Shown here: positions 1-11,489 of the stretch, one piece after another
Position numbering within the stretch: position 1 is the stretch's first letter
Layout of the letters: the number at the start of each line of letters is the position of its first letter
Origin: Microglena sp. YARC
Taxonomy: Eukaryota; Chlorophyta; Chlorophyceae; Chlamydomonadales; Chlamydomonadaceae
Length of the DNA stretch: 64,000 nt
Direction of reading: 5' to 3'
Assembly: GCA_022414725.1 (NCBI GenBank)
Contig: CM039463.1
Span: 51,504,277-51,568,276, forward strand
Program-made: the position numbers and the translations under genes
The notes under the pieces: generated by a model
The model's input: the letters and a program-made list of their open reading frames with translations, nothing else
What the model was told of the DNA's origin: nothing
Databases searched by the model: none

Positions 1-2545
1 TGCGATGGAGGTATGTTGGTGTTCATGAAGATATTTATATTGTTTACATTCATGTTTGTATGAGATTGTCATAACGAATCAACTTGGTGCGATGGAGGTA
101 TGTGGTGTTTATGAAGATATTTATATTGTTTACATTCATGTTTGTATGAGATTGTCATAACGAATCAATGGTGCTTTGGTGCGATGGTAGGTATGTGGTG
201 TTTATGAAGATATTTATATTGTTTACATTCATGTTTGTATGAGATTGTCATAAACGAATCAACTTGGTGCGATGGAGGTATGTGGTGTTTATGAAGATAT
301 TTATATTGTTTACATTCATGTTTGTATGAGATTGTTCATAACGAATCAACTTGGTGCGATGGAGGTATGTGGTGTTTATGAAGATATTTATATTGTTTAC
401 ATTCATGTTTGTATGAGATTGTCATAACGAATCAACTTGGTGCGATGGAGGTATGTGGTGTTTATGAAGATATTTATATTGTTTACATTCATGTTTGTAT
501 GAGATTGTCATAACGAATCAACTTGGTGCGATGGAGGTATGTGGTGTTTATGAAGATATTTATATTGTTTACATTCATGTTTGTATGAGATTGTCATAAC
601 GAATCAACTTGGTGCGATGGAGGTATGTGGTGTTTATGAAGATATTTATATTGTTTACATTCATGTTGTATGAGATTGTCATAACGAATCAACTTGGTGC
701 GATGGAGGTATGTGGTGTTTATTTGAAGATATTTATATTGTTTACATTCATGTTTGTATGAGATTGTCATAACGAATCAACTTGGTGCGATGGAGGTATG
801 TGGTGTTCATGAAGATATTTATATTGTTTACATTCATGTTTGTATGAGATTGTCATAACGAATCAACTTGGTGCGATGGAGGTATGTGGTGTTTATGAAG
901 ATATTTATATTGTTTACATTCATGTTTGTATGAGATTGTCATAACGAATCAAACTTGGTGCGATGGAGGTATGTGGTGTTTATGAAGATATTTATATTGT
1001 TTACATTCATGTTTGTATGAGATTGTCATAACGAATCAACTTGGTGCGATGGAGGTATGTGGTGTTTATGAAGATATTTATATTGTTTACATTCATGTTT
1101 GTATGAGATTGTCATAACGAATCAACTTGGTGCGATGGAGGTATGTGGTGTTTATGAAGATATTTATATTGTTTACATTCATGTTTGTATGAGATTGTCA
1201 TAACGAATCAACTTGGTGCGATGGAGGTATGTGGTGTTTATGAAGATATTTATATTGTTTACATTCATGTTTGTATGAGATTGTCATAACGAATCAACTT
1301 GGTGCGATGGAGGTATGTGGTGTTTATGAAGATATTTATATTGTTTACATTCATGTTTGTATGAGATTGTCATAACGAATCAACTTGGTGCGATGGAGGT
1401 ATGTGGTGTTTATGAAGATATTTATATTGTTTACATTCATGTTTGTATGAGATTGTCATAACGAATCAACTTGGTGCGATGGAGGTATGTGGTGTTTATG
1501 AAGATATTTATATTGTTTACATTCATGTTTGTATGAGATTGTCATAACGAATCAACTTGGTGCGATGGAGGTATGTGGTGTTTATGAAGATATTTATATT
1601 GTTTACATTCATGTTTGTATGAGATTGTCATAACGAATCAACTTGGTGCGATGGAGGTATGTGGTGTTTATGAAGATATTTATATTGTTTACATTCATGT
1701 TTGTATGAGATTGTCATAACGAATCAATTCATGTTTGTTGTGCGATGGAGGTATGTGGTGTTTATGAAGATATTTATATTGTTTACATTCATGTTTGTAT
1801 GAGATTGTCATAACGAATCAACTTGGTGCGATGGAGGTATGTGGTGTTTATGAAGATATTTATATTGTTTACATTCATGTTTGTATGAGATTGTCATAAC
1901 GAATCAACTTGGTGCGATGGAGGTATGTGGTGTTTATGAAGATATTTATATTGTTTACATTCATGTTTGTATGAGATTGTCATAACGAATCAACTTGGTG
2001 CGATGGAGGTATGTGGTGTTTATGAAGATATTTATATTGTTTACATTCATGTTTGTATGAGATTGTCATAACGAATCAACTTGGTGCGATGGAGGTATGT
2101 GGTGTTTATGAAGATATTTATATTGTTTACATTCATGTTTGTATGAGATTGTCATAACGAATCAACTTGGTGCGATGGAGGTATGTGGTGTTTATGAAGA
2201 TATTTATATTGTTTACATTCATGTTTGTATGAGATTGTCATAACGAATCAACTTTGGTGCGATGGAGGTATGTGGTGTTTATGAAGATATTTATATTGTT
2301 TACATTCATGTTTGTATGAGATTGTCATAACGAATCAACTTGGTGCGATGGAGGTATGTGGTGTTTATGAAGATATTTATATTGTTTACATTCATGTTTG
2401 TATGAGATTGTCATAACGAATCAACTTGGTGCGATGGAGGTATGTGGTGTTTATGAAGACATTTATATTGTTTACATTCATGTTTGTATGAGATTGTCAT
2501 AACGAATCAACTTGGTGCGATGGAGGTATGTGGTGTTTATGTATG
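1..2545. repeat. 86-bp tandem satellite, about 29 copies
   Basis: A unit of about 86 bp repeats head to tail with very high identity. It contains GGTGCGATGGAGG, ATATTTATATTGTTTACATT and CATAACGAATCAAC. Differences are mostly single-base indels, plus a rearranged junction near 1725-1745. The array runs off the left edge of the window. A degenerate unit reappears at about 2685-2715, after the start of the next array. I see no coding potential. The homogeneity suggests recent amplification. Confidence 0.97.
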
Positions 2546-3450
2546 GTACCCCTTGTGACGACCTCATACCTCATACTACCCCATACCCCAATACCCCATA
2601 ACCCAGTACCCCATACCCCAATACCCCATGCCCCATACCCCATACCCCGTACCCCATACCCCTGACCGTAATTACGAATTAATTTTGTGCGATGAAGGTA
2701 TGTGGTGTTTATATTTGGTACCCCATATGACTACCCCATACCCCTTGCCCACGTAACTACCCCATACCCTATACCCCATATCCCAGCCTCTTTCGGTGAT
2801 ATACATTGGTCTAGTGGTGGTAGACTGAATCACTATAAGAATGAAGAGTCGGGGATTCGACTCCCCCTTCGGTCGCTCTTGGCGTTGCAGGTCGTCGTCA
2901 ACCGCGAAGGTAGCTTGTCCAGTTGAGGTAGGAGACCGCTCCCCACCTGCGTACGACGGGCTCCCTGAACACCACGCCCCACCAGGCGTTATCATTATCA
3001 TTACCCCATATCCCATACTACCTCATACTATGGTACTACACCATACCCTGTACCCCACACCCCATACCCCATCTCCCATTCTCCATACCCCATACCCCAT
3101 TCCCCATACTACCTCGTACTGCCCCATACTACCTCATACTGCCCCATGCTACCTCATACTATCCCATACCCCATACCCCATACCCCATACCTTATACCCC
3201 ATACCCGGACTATCCCATACCCTATACCTTATACCCCATACCCCATACCCCATACCCCATACCCCATACCCCATACCCCATACCCCATACCTCATACCCC
3301 ATACCCCATACCCCATACCCCATACCCCATACCCCATACCCCATACCCCATACCCCATACCCCATACCCCATACCCCGTACCCCATACCCCACACCCATA
3401 CCCCATACCCATACCACCCCATACCCGGACTATCCCATACCCCCTACCTC
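2546..3450. repeat. TACCCCA heptamer minisatellite
   Basis: The array consists of TACCCCA (TATGGGG on the other strand), densest at 3160-3420. It is interrupted by a tRNA-derived SINE at about 2790-3006. The repeat length equals that of the plant telomere repeat CCCTAAA but the sequence differs, and the array is internal. Reading frames through it give only Tyr-Pro-Ile-Pro-His-Thr-Pro repeats and are not taken as genes. Confidence 0.95.
2790..3006 (+). mobile_element. tRNA-derived SINE, family A, copy 1
   Basis: The head resembles a tRNA, with an A-box-like TGGTCTAGTGG and a B-box-like GGGGATTCGACTCCCC. The body contains CGTTGCAGGTCGTCGTCAAC. The tail is CACCACGCCCCACCAGGCG followed by TTATCATTA repeats. 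The same element lies at 36258-36470 (plus) and 43229-43441 (minus), so it is a dispersed pol III-type SINE and not a tRNA gene. This copy interrupts the TACCCCA array. Confidence 0.85.
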
Positions 3451-3533
3451 ATGTTTGCTGCCCCCCAGTTCGCTACCCTTGTATATTTCAACTCGCTGAC
3501 CATATGCTGCTGCATCATACCTTCACTCTGCAG

Positions 3534-3755
3534 ATGCTGTGCCAGTCTGGTGCCAAACATGACATCCTGAACAACGCACACAACCTCGCGCCTCGTAATA
3601 AGGCTTACTATTTATATATTTATGTGTTTGTCGGCACTCTGCAGATGCTGTGCCAGTCTGGTGCCAAAGAGGACATTCTGAACAACGCACACAACCTCGC
3701 GCCTCGTAATAAGGCTTACTATTTATTTATTTATGGATTTGTCGGCATTCTGCAG
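3534..3755 (+). repeat. two upstream duplicates of an ankyrin-like exon start
   Basis: The acceptor CTGCAG and the first part of the exon at 3756 (MLCQSGAK, DILNNA) are repeated at 3534 and 3645, a period of 111 bp. After NNAH the two upstream copies diverge into a CGCCTCGTAATAAGGC-type repeat end, where the third copy continues as coding sequence. Each copy keeps an intact TGCAG acceptor, so both are decoy exon starts. Confidence 0.8.
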
Positions 3756-6637
3756 ATGCTGTGCCAGTCTGGTGCCAAACAGGACATTCTGAACAACGCA
3801 CGCAAGACCCCTGGAGACCTATGCATTAACGATGCTGAGCGGGAAGTACTGATGCAGTACAACTGGAAGAAGTTGATTCTTGGAGCTGATGTGGACAAGA
3901 AAGCTGATGAAGCCTCGGCAGACAATGGGTAAGAGCAGCCCTCTGCTGTTTGTTTTTTTGCATTGCGTCGCAGATTGAGCGACTCTGAACGACCCCAGTG
4001 CGACGCACTGCTCCCCAAACCCCACGGAGCGCGAAGTGCAGAGCCCAGGGGGTTCCGGGGGGGGGGGGGGGGGGGGGGGGGGCAGTTTTGACTAGTTTGG
4101 CCAGACCCATGCGTCGCCATGCAGCGACAGAATTGCGAGGCGTCGTCGGATAAAAATACAGTGCAGCCCTCACTGTTTCTTTTGGAGCCTACGCATGGCA
4201 GCTTCCATCCAGCTCCATTTTCAATCCATTGGGTTCGACCCGAAGCTAAAAGCTGCATTAGATTGCCCTCTCCTGTCAGTGGGTAAGAGCTGCCCTTGAT
4301 GGCTCTGGGGGAAGTTCGGATTGGTTGGTGCATTCTTGCTTGCTTGCTTGCTTGTTTTTGCTGCTATTTCTGTTTGTTTGTTTACCATTTACTTCTCCTT
4401 GCAGGGAAGATGCCATTGCCCCGGCTCCTGTCAGGTGAAGAGGAGGGCTCCTCGCCGTCCTGTCTGTTCCCATGTGTCTCTCTTTCCCTGTATTCCTGTT
4501 TGTATACCTTTTATTTATACCCGCAGCGAGGATGCCGCTGCCCCGGCTCCTTTCTGTTTCCATGTATCTCTATTTCCTTGTATTCCTTCTTTTATACTGT
4601 TTACTTCTACCCCCAGTGAGGATGTCGCTGCCCCTGTGAGGTGGACAGAAGGGCTCCTTGCCGTCCTGTCTGTTCCCATGTGTCTCTGTTTCCCTGTATT
4701 CCTCTTTGTATACAATTTACTTCTCCTCGCAGGAAGGATGCCGCTGCCCCGGCTCCTCTCCATGTAGAGAGAAGGACTCCACGCCGTCCTGTCTGTTCCC
4801 ATGTGTCTCTGTTTCCCTGCATTCCTCTTTGTATACAATTTACTTCTCCTCGCAGGAAGGATGCCGCTGCCCCCACTCCTGTCCAGGTGGAGAGAAGAAC
4901 TCCATGCCGTCCTGTCTGTTCCCAAGTGTCTCTATGTCCTTGTATTCCTTCTTTTATACCACTTACTTCTACCCACAGGGAGGATGCCGCCGCCCCGGCT
5001 CCTGTCCAGGTAGAGAAAAGGGCTCCTTGCCATCCTGTCTGTTTCCATGTATCTCTATTTCCTTGTATTCTTTTTTTATACTTTTTATTTTTACCCCCAG
5101 TGAGGATGTCGCTGCCCCTGTGTGGTGGACAGAAGGGCTCCTTGCCGTCCTGTCTGTTCCCATGTATCTCTACTTTCCTGTATTCCTGTTTTTATACCAT
5201 TTACTTCTACCCACAGGGAGGATGCTGCTGCCCCGGCTCCTGTCCAGGTAGAGAGAAGGACTCCTCATCGTCCTGTCAACAAGAAACTCTTCAGATTTTC
5301 TTGTTTGCTGCTGTTTCTTTTTGCTCGTACTTCCATTTGCTGTTTGAACTTCCGTATTTATGTTTGCTCGTACTTCCGTTTGCTGCTTGTACTTCCATAT
5401 TTATGTTTGCTCGTACTTCCGTTTGCTTTATTTTTATGCTATTTATGTTTGATTTAAAACTACTTACTTCTCCTCACAGAAAGGATGCCGGTGCCCTGGC
5501 TCCTGCCCAGGTGAAGACAAGGGCTCCTCGCCGTCCTGTCTTTTCCCCTTCATTAAACCCTAAACCCTGCATTCCTGTTTTTTATACTCTTTACTTCTCC
5601 ACAGGAAGGATGCCGCTGCCACTGTGAGGTGGACAGAAGGGCTCCTCGCCGTCCTGTCTGTTCCCATGTGTCTCTGTTTCCCTGTATTCCTCTTTGTAAA
5701 CAATTTACTTCTCCACACAGGAAGGATGCCGCTGCCCCTGTGAGGTGGACAGAAGGGCTCCTCGCCGTCCTGTCTGTTCCCATGTGTCTCTGTTTCCCTG
5801 TATTCCTCTTTGTATACAATTTACTTCTCCTCGCAGGGGGATGCTGCTTCCCCAGCTCCTGTCTGTTCCCATGTGTCTCTATTTCCTTGTATCCCTGTTT
5901 TTATACCATTTACTTCTACCCACAGGGAGGATGCTGCCGCCCCGGCTCTTCTCCAGGTGGAGAGAAGAACTCCTTGCTGCCTGTCCGTTTCCATGCATCT
6001 CTATTTCCTTTTATTCCTGTTTTTATACTATTTACTTCTCCTCGCAGGGAGGATGCCGCTGCCCCCACTCCTGTCCAGGTGGAGAGAAGAACCCCTCGTC
6101 GTCCTATCTGTTCCCATGTATCTCTATTTCCTTTTACTCTTGTTTTGAAACCATTTACTTCTCCTTGCAGGGAGCATGCCGCTGCCCCGGCTCCTCTCCA
6201 GGTTGAGAGAAGGGTTCGTCGCCGTCCTGTCTGTTCCTATGTATCTCTGTTTCCCTGTATTCCTGTTTTGTATATAATTTACTTCTCCTTGCAGGGAGGA
6301 TGCCGCTGCCCCGGCTCCTGTCCATGTAGAGAGAAGGACTCCTCGTCGTCCTATCTGTTCCCATGTATCTCTATTTCCTTTTACTCTTGTTTTGAAACCA
6401 TTTACTTCTCCTTGCAGGGAGCATGCCGCTGCCCCGGCTCCTGTCCACGTAGAGAGTAGGACTCCACGCCGTCCTGTCGTCCCTGATGAAGGCTTCCCAG
6501 ACGCTCTCCCGTCACCTGCCAAGGACTCTTCCAAGCCAAGCGCGGCTGAGCAGGAGAACTGGACAGCTGACTTCATGCAAGCCACCTCAAGGGAGAAACT
6601 TGATCTTGAGTCCTCTAGCAGGAACCCATACGCTTCG
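3756..6637 (+). CDS. partial ankyrin-like gene, unknown function (two exons modelled)
   Basis: Two exons are supported and the gene continues past both ends of the model. Exon 3756-3928 begins after CTGCAG and ends before GTAAGA, leaving two bases of a codon. Its start (QSGAKQDILNNARKTPGDL) has the layout of the second half of an ankyrin repeat. It continues into a charged segment with NWKKLILGADVDKK. Exon 6418-6637 follows TTGCAG, begins with the one base that completes the codon, and ends before GTAAGT. It encodes an Ala/Pro-rich start (EHAAAPAPVHVE), then PDEGFPDALP and WTADFMQATSREKLDLE. The 2.5-kb intron holds 17 copies of the second exon's start (see 4405-6417). The ankyrin call rests on pattern only, and no family is recognised for the second exon. 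Which of the 17 acceptors is used is inferred from phase and from the reading frame continuing only in the last copy. Confidence 0.55.
3945..4175. mobile_element. GCGTCGC-terminal element with internal poly-G run
   Basis: The segment starts near GCGTCGCAGATTGAGCGAC and ends near GCGACAGAATTGCGAGGCG. In between it holds CCCCACGGAGCGCGAAG, a G run of about 24 and GACTAGTTTGGCC. The same order of blocks occurs at 55190-55400, with G-rich sequence again in the middle. I infer a non-autonomous DNA element. It sits in the intron of the ankyrin-like gene. The G run may be length-unstable. Confidence 0.55.
4405..6417 (+). repeat. 17-copy array of intron 3' end plus exon start (about 116-125 bp)
   Basis: Seventeen CAG acceptor sites preceded by TTTACTTCTCC-type pyrimidine tracts precede exon starts at 4405, 4527, 4617, 4733, 4856, 4979, 5101, 5217, 5480, 5605, 5721, 5837, 5926, 6048, 6171, 6295 and 6418. 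Most are 116-125 bp apart. Each is followed by a copy of GATGCCGCTGCCCCGGCTCC and an arginine/proline segment. The copies then run back into a pyrimidine-rich spacer starting TCTGTTCCCATG. Exon-like portions are about 58 or 51 nt, not multiples of three under the donors I tried. Tandem inclusion would therefore usually break frame. Only the last copy continues as a long open exon. Reading straight through gives long frames that break where spacing departs from 123. Confidence 0.85.
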
Positions 6638-6744
6638 GTAAGTTGATCTTGAGTCCTCTAGCAGGTTATGCACTTCAATGTCATCATCATCAGCTGTAGC
6701 AGCAGTAGCAATATCAGCAGCACCCCATATGCTTCAGTAAGTTA

Positions 6745-6826
6745 AATAAATGGGACGCCTTATTAAGGGGCGTGAGGATGATGGGGCCAGCCTCTTTGCT
6801 TGCACTGGGGCCAACCACCAATATAG
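6745..6826 (-). repeat. dispersed repeat R1 (CGCCTTRTAAYAAGGCG hairpin)
   Basis: A short dispersed repeat contains an imperfect palindrome of CGCCTT/AAGGCG type and the line GTGCAAGCAAACRGGC in reverse. Further copies lie at 7488-7562, 25580-25655 (opposite strand), 30878-30960, 43517-43632 and 61995-62092. Halves are fused to the duplicated exons at 3578-3630 and 3690-3735. Confidence 0.7.
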
Positions 6827-6849
6827 TAAGTTATGGACTTCAAGTATGT

Positions 6850-7240
6850 TGTCCTTGTCATCATCATCATCATCATCATCATCATTATCACCCTCAGCAT
6901 CAACAGCATCACCAACAGCATCACCATCACCATCATCATCCCCGTCATCACCATCATCACCATCATCACCACCATTATCAGCATCATTATCAGCATCACC
7001 ATCACCATCATCACTATCATCACCATGATCACCATCACCATCATCATCATCATCATCACCACCATCATCACCACAATCAGCTTCAGCATCCCCGTCATCA
7101 CCATCAGCAGCATCACTATCAGCATCATCATCCTCATCACTATCAGCAGCATCACTATCAGCAGCATCGCCATCACCATCACCATCATCAACACCATCTT
7201 CAACACCATCATCAACACCATCATCACCGTCATCATCATC

Positions 7241-7286
<46 letters not shown>

Positions 7287-7370
7287 CCACCAACACTATC
7301 ATCATCACCATCACCATCACCATCATCAACACCATTTTGATCACCATCACCACGATCATTATCCTCAAGC
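6850..7370. repeat. CAT/CAC trinucleotide microsatellite
   Basis: More than 500 bp of CAT, CAC and CAG triplets. The frames give poly-His, poly-Ile/Thr or poly-Met/Val, which are artefacts of the repeat. Confidence 0.97.
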
Positions 7371-7487
7371 TATATGCCATGCCTAGGCCGACATGCGCAG
7401 ATAATAAATCATTCTCAACTGCACCAGCTTCACATACAACATCAAGTTCAACATCATGGTCAGGCCATGCGGAACCAATAAAAATAT

Positions 7488-7562
7488 ACATCGCACGCCT
7501 TTTTACGAGGCGTGAGGTTGAGGGGGACAGCCTGTTTGCTTGCACTGGGGGCAACCACTAAT
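7488..7562 (-). repeat. dispersed repeat R1, second copy
   Basis: Contains ACGCCTTTTTACGAGGCGTG and GTTTGCTTGCACTGGGG, matching the copy at 6745-6826 in the same orientation. A G-rich run follows at 7565-7597. The two R1 copies flank the CAT microsatellite. Confidence 0.7.
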
Positions 7563-7659
7563 TGGGGGGGGGGGGAAGGGGGGGGGGGGGGGGGGGAGCT
7601 TTGATAGTCCCGTGTCAGCTAAATGCTGAGGCGATGACCCACCTTACCCCAGAACGCAA

Positions 7660-8730
7660 CAACTATTCTGACTCCATGCTACGGTACTGCTTGTAGAAGA
7701 TGACCTAAGAGGCCGAGAACTCTCCTCGGTGCTATTGCGCGGGAGTCTGAGCTCAGGCGCAGTAGCGGCCTGCAAAAGCAAAACATGCAGTAATCATTCC
7801 ACAGTGCAAGCGAACGGGGAGGTTCCTTCAACTTCACGCCCCGTGGCAAGGCGCAACAATTTTTTATTTTCCAATGATTGTAGAGAATGACAAAAGAGGA
7901 AACACATGGCGTGTTTGCTCGGCACAGCAGCCATAGCCCCCCATCCTCAGATTGCAACCAAACACAACCAAACACACTCAAACACACAAACACACAAACA
8001 AACACACTAAAACTCACATACACAAACTAATCTGACTCCATGCTGCTGCTTGTAGAGAATGACCGAAGAGGCAACACATGGCGCGTCCACTCGGCACAGC
8101 AGCCACTGCCCCCATCCTCTGAGTTCAACCAAACACAAACAAACACACAAACAAACACACAAACACACACTAAAACACACACACACAAACTAATCTGACT
8201 CCATGCTACTGCTTGTAGAGGATGACCGAAGAGGCAACACATGGTGCGCCCACTCGGCACAGCAGCCACTGCCCCCCATCCTCAGATTGCAACCAAACAC
8301 ACAAACAAAAAAACAAACACGCAAACAAACATATAAACTAATCTGACTCCATGCTACTGCTTGTAGAGGATGACCAAAGAGGCAACACATGGTGCGCCCA
8401 CTCAGCACAGCAGCCACCGCCCCCCATCGTCAGATTGCAACCAAACACAAACAAACACGCAAACAAACACACAAACACACACACACACAAAACACAATAA
8501 AACACAAACTAATCTGACCCCATGCTACCGCTTGTAGAGGATGACAAAAGAGGATCCACATGGCACGTTCGCGTGGCACAGCAGCCACCGCCCCCCATCC
8601 TCAGAGTGCAAACAAACACAAACAAACACACAAACAAACACACAAACAAACACACAAACAAACACACAAACACACACACAAACTAATCTGACTCCATGCT
8701 ACTGCTTGTAGAGGATGACTGAAGAGGATC
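7660..8730. repeat. about 165-bp tandem array with (CA)/(AAAC) spacers
   Basis: About six copies of a unit hold CATGCTACTGCTTGTAGAGG, GGCACAGCAGCCACCGCCC and CCCATCCTCAGA. They are separated by CAAACACA-type microsatellite and ACTAATCTGACTC. The 7789-7870 part also resembles the R1 line CAGTGCAAGCGAACGGG. The Cys/Val-rich reading frames on the minus strand come from the CA repeat and are not genes. Confidence 0.85.
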
Positions 8731-8959
8731 CACATGGCACGTTTGCGCGGCACAGCAGCCACCGCCCCGCATCCTCAGAGAGAAACCGGTTAGGCTCAGA
8801 TGCTCCCCTCGTTTTTGGCGCCTCCAAATGGCATCGGCAGCTTCAAGAAGGGTTTTGGAGGAGCCCCCCTCCCCCCAATTGGTTCCAACAGCTTCAAGGG
8901 CGGACAGGTGAAGCCAGCTTTGCACGCCATGGCAACTGAGGTGTGGAGAGTTTCAGAGT

Positions 8960-10130
8960 GATAGAGAGTCTGAGTATGTCGGAGTTTGACAGTGAGTTTG
9001 AGAGTGAGTCTGATTTTGAGAGTGAGTCTGAGACCGAGTTTGAGAGTGAGTTTGAGAGTTAGTCTGAGTTTGATAGTCAGTTCGAGTGAGTCTGAGTTTA
9101 AGATTGAGTTTGAGAGTGAGTTTGAGATTGAGTCAGAGTTTGAGACTGAGTCTAAGAGTGAGTCTGAGTTTAAGAGTGAGTCTGAGTTTGAGACTGAGTT
9201 TAAGAGTGAGACTGAGTTTAAGAGTGAGGCTGAGTTTAAGAGTGAGGCTGAGTTTGAGACTGAGTTTAAGAGTGAGACTGAGTTTGAGACTGAGTTTAAG
9301 AGTGAGACTGAGTTTGAGACTGAGTTAAAGAGTGAGACTGAGTTTGAGACTGAGTTTAAGAGTGAGTCTGAGTTTGAGACTGAGTTTAAGAGTGAGACTG
9401 AGTTTGAGACTGAGTTTAAGAGTGAGTCTGAGTTTAAGAGTGAGTCTGAGTTTGAGACTGAGTTTAAGAGTGAGACTGAGTTTGAGACTGAGTTTAAGAG
9501 TGAGTCTGAGTTTGAGACTGAGTTTAAGAGTGAGACTGAGTTCGAGACTGAGTTTAAGAGTGAGACTGAGTTTGAGACTGAGTTTAAGAGTGAGTCTGAG
9601 TTTGAGACTGAGTTTGAGACTGAGTTTAAGAGTGAGACTGAGTTTGAGACAGAGTTTAAGAGTGAGTCTGAGTGAGTTTGAGAATGAGTCTGAGTTCGAG
9701 TTTGATAGTGAGTTTGAGAGTGAGAGTGAGTTTGAGAGTAAGAGTGAGAGTGTATCTGAGTTTGAGAGTGAATTTGAGTGAGACTATATTTGAGACTGAG
9801 TTTAAGAGTGAGTCTGAGTGAGTCTGAGGGAGAGTGAGTTCGAGAATGAGTTGGAGAGTTTGAGTTTGGGTTAGAGAGGGAGTCTCAGTGAGTCTGATTT
9901 TGACAGTGAGTGAGCCTGGGTTCGAGAATGAGTCTGAGTTTGAGAGTGAGTTAGCCTGGGTTCGAGAATGAGTCTGAGTTTGAGAGTGAGCGAGCCTGGG
10001 TTCGAGAATGAGTCTGAGTTTGAGAGTGAGTTAGCCTGGGTTCGAGAATGAGTCTCAGTTGAGAGTTTGAGTCTGGGTTCGAGAGTGAGTCTCATTGAGT
10101 CTGAGTTTGAATCTGAGTTTGAAAGTGAGC
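8960..10130. repeat. GAGTTT/GAGTCT hexamer-derived array
   Basis: Degenerate hexamers (GAGTTT, GAGTCT, GAGACT, AAGAGT) form higher-order units of about 18-30 bp. They are most regular at 9160-9670 and more diverged at 9780-10130. The open frames (Ser-Glu-Phe-Glu-Thr-Glu-Phe-Lys type) follow from a 6-bp unit without stops. I do not accept them as proteins. Confidence 0.95.
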
Positions 10131-10448
10131 TGCAGGCTGAAATGGTAGCTTCATGAACTGGCCACCCCACAACACACACCTATTGAAATTGAAATTGAAA
10201 TTGTTACATCCGTGTAGAACCGTTACTCACAGGACGTGAAGTTAAGGACACCATAGCGTAAGCCGGAGCTAGCTATAGTCACCGTAGGGCCATCTCAGTA
10301 AAAAGAATTACCACCGATGCCTGACCGGCAGGCACTGTAGCCACATCATGCCAGTGCAGCTTAATACGGGGGTTTTTCACCCCGGTTGGGAAGCACCGAC
10401 ACAATGCAGCTGGCAAGACAAAACCTGAGAGGGGGGACGGTCTGTGTG

Positions 10449-11100
10449 CTAGTCCCCGGGTATCGACCCGGGGTGTGCTTCCATAAAACGTCTGCACTGT
10501 AAAATACTCTGAAAGCTAGTGATGGTGTGGGAGTGGACTGTGTCCGCCAGTTTGAGGGCACATGATCTCTGAAGTCCAAGAGTGGTCATAGAAGTCAAAA
10601 AAGAGGTTGGAATAGTACCAGTTGTTCCAACGGTGATAACTTCATAGTGAACGAGGTATCCAGCCGATCTAAGGCCATTTACTAATTCAACATGCTGGGC
10701 GTGTTTAGTGATAAACTTGGTAGCATGGTTGGTATCAGAGCAGTATCCAAGCTCAAGAACCCAGAGTTCTTTATCAGCCATACAGGTAGGAGAGTCTATG
10801 TCAGGTAGGACGGCAAGATCAGGTCTCATTCTCTTCCAGTCCGCTACAGTAATAGTGGAGGGGCGTAACCAGTCAGGGAGACGTTTGCCCAGGACCCCCC
10901 TGGGGAGGTCCTCTTCCTTGCCAGCGTCCATGATCATTCTGCGGGATCCCAGGGCTCCGGTGCAAATGGCCTTGTGGATGAGTCGCACTGCGGCGTCATG
11001 TCTCTTGATATAGAGCCCCTTGAAAGTCCGGTGTGTGCAGCCCGCCAGGATGTGGCCCGCTCCGTCCTCACAGGTGTGGCAAATGGGGCATAGGGAGTTC
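10449..11100 (-). pseudogene. LINE C-terminus: Cys/His motif and PD-(D/E)XK-like domain
   Basis: The upstream part, in another frame, gives CPICHTCEDGAGHILAGC, a zf-RVT-like Cys/His cluster. The intact frame from 10988 down to 10449 then has RPDLAVLPDID and, after a gap, ELWVLELGYCSD. This is the PD...(D/E)xX pattern of a restriction-like nuclease core. It is followed by KHAQHVELVNGLRSAGY and GTTGTIPTSFLTSMTTLGL, typical of LINE C-termini with this fold. The usual Lys of the ExK motif is not obvious, as Tyr stands near it, so activity is doubtful. Fold assignment is by pattern and needs a profile search. Confidence 0.6.
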
Positions 11101-11489
11101 GTGGTGGGTGAGTGCTTGTAATATAAGGGAGTTTCCAGCGGAATGCAAGTTTACGGTTCCACAGTCTACCCCAGCGGGCTTTAAGGATGTGGAATTTAGT
11201 TTTATGTTGGATAAGGGTTGAGGTCCAAAATTTGTTACTTGCATGAGGAAGTTGGTGGGGAGTGTTATCAGCCCAGGTGGTTGCATAAATCCCTTTAAGA
11301 GGGTGTTGGCCAAGGTGGCAGCTAGTGGGCAGGTTAGAGGTGATACCTTGTGTAAGGTTAGGTGCTAGGATGCGTGGGGGAATATCTCCCATGGGTGTGC
11401 GAGGAGGTTGAACTGTGGGGCCAGTAGACATTGTGGCGGGGGATTTCCCCAGTGTTGTCAGTAAAATTGGTGGAGGCAGGGTGCTCAGC

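Noticed and set aside
1..2545. CRISPR-like array
   Set aside because: Units are contiguous and nearly identical with no variable spacers, and the context is eukaryotic. The same holds for the 71-bp array at 57100-58870.
2546..3450. True telomere
   Set aside because: The array is internal, its unit (TACCCCA) is not CCCTAAA, and normal sequence with SINEs and exons follows on one side and satellite on the other.
2841..3932. Plus-strand 363-codon frame rich in Tyr-Pro-Ile-Pro-His-Thr-Pro
   Set aside because: It reads through a SINE, the TACCCCA array and intronic sequence. The repeat has no stops in any frame. Only its last part (3756-3928) is taken as an exon.
4641..6459. Long plus frames with 41-residue repeats across the 17-copy array
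   Set aside because: The frame survives only where the unit is 123 bp. Copies of 116, 122 and 125 bp break it, while CAG acceptors and pyrimidine tracts are conserved.
6763..7561. Poly-His, poly-Ile and poly-Met frames
   Set aside because: Produced by the CAT/CAC triplet repeat in all frames; no coding evidence.
8986..9781. Ser-Glu-Phe-Glu-Thr-Glu repeat protein
   Set aside because: Hexamer repeat without stops; two overlapping frames are equally open.
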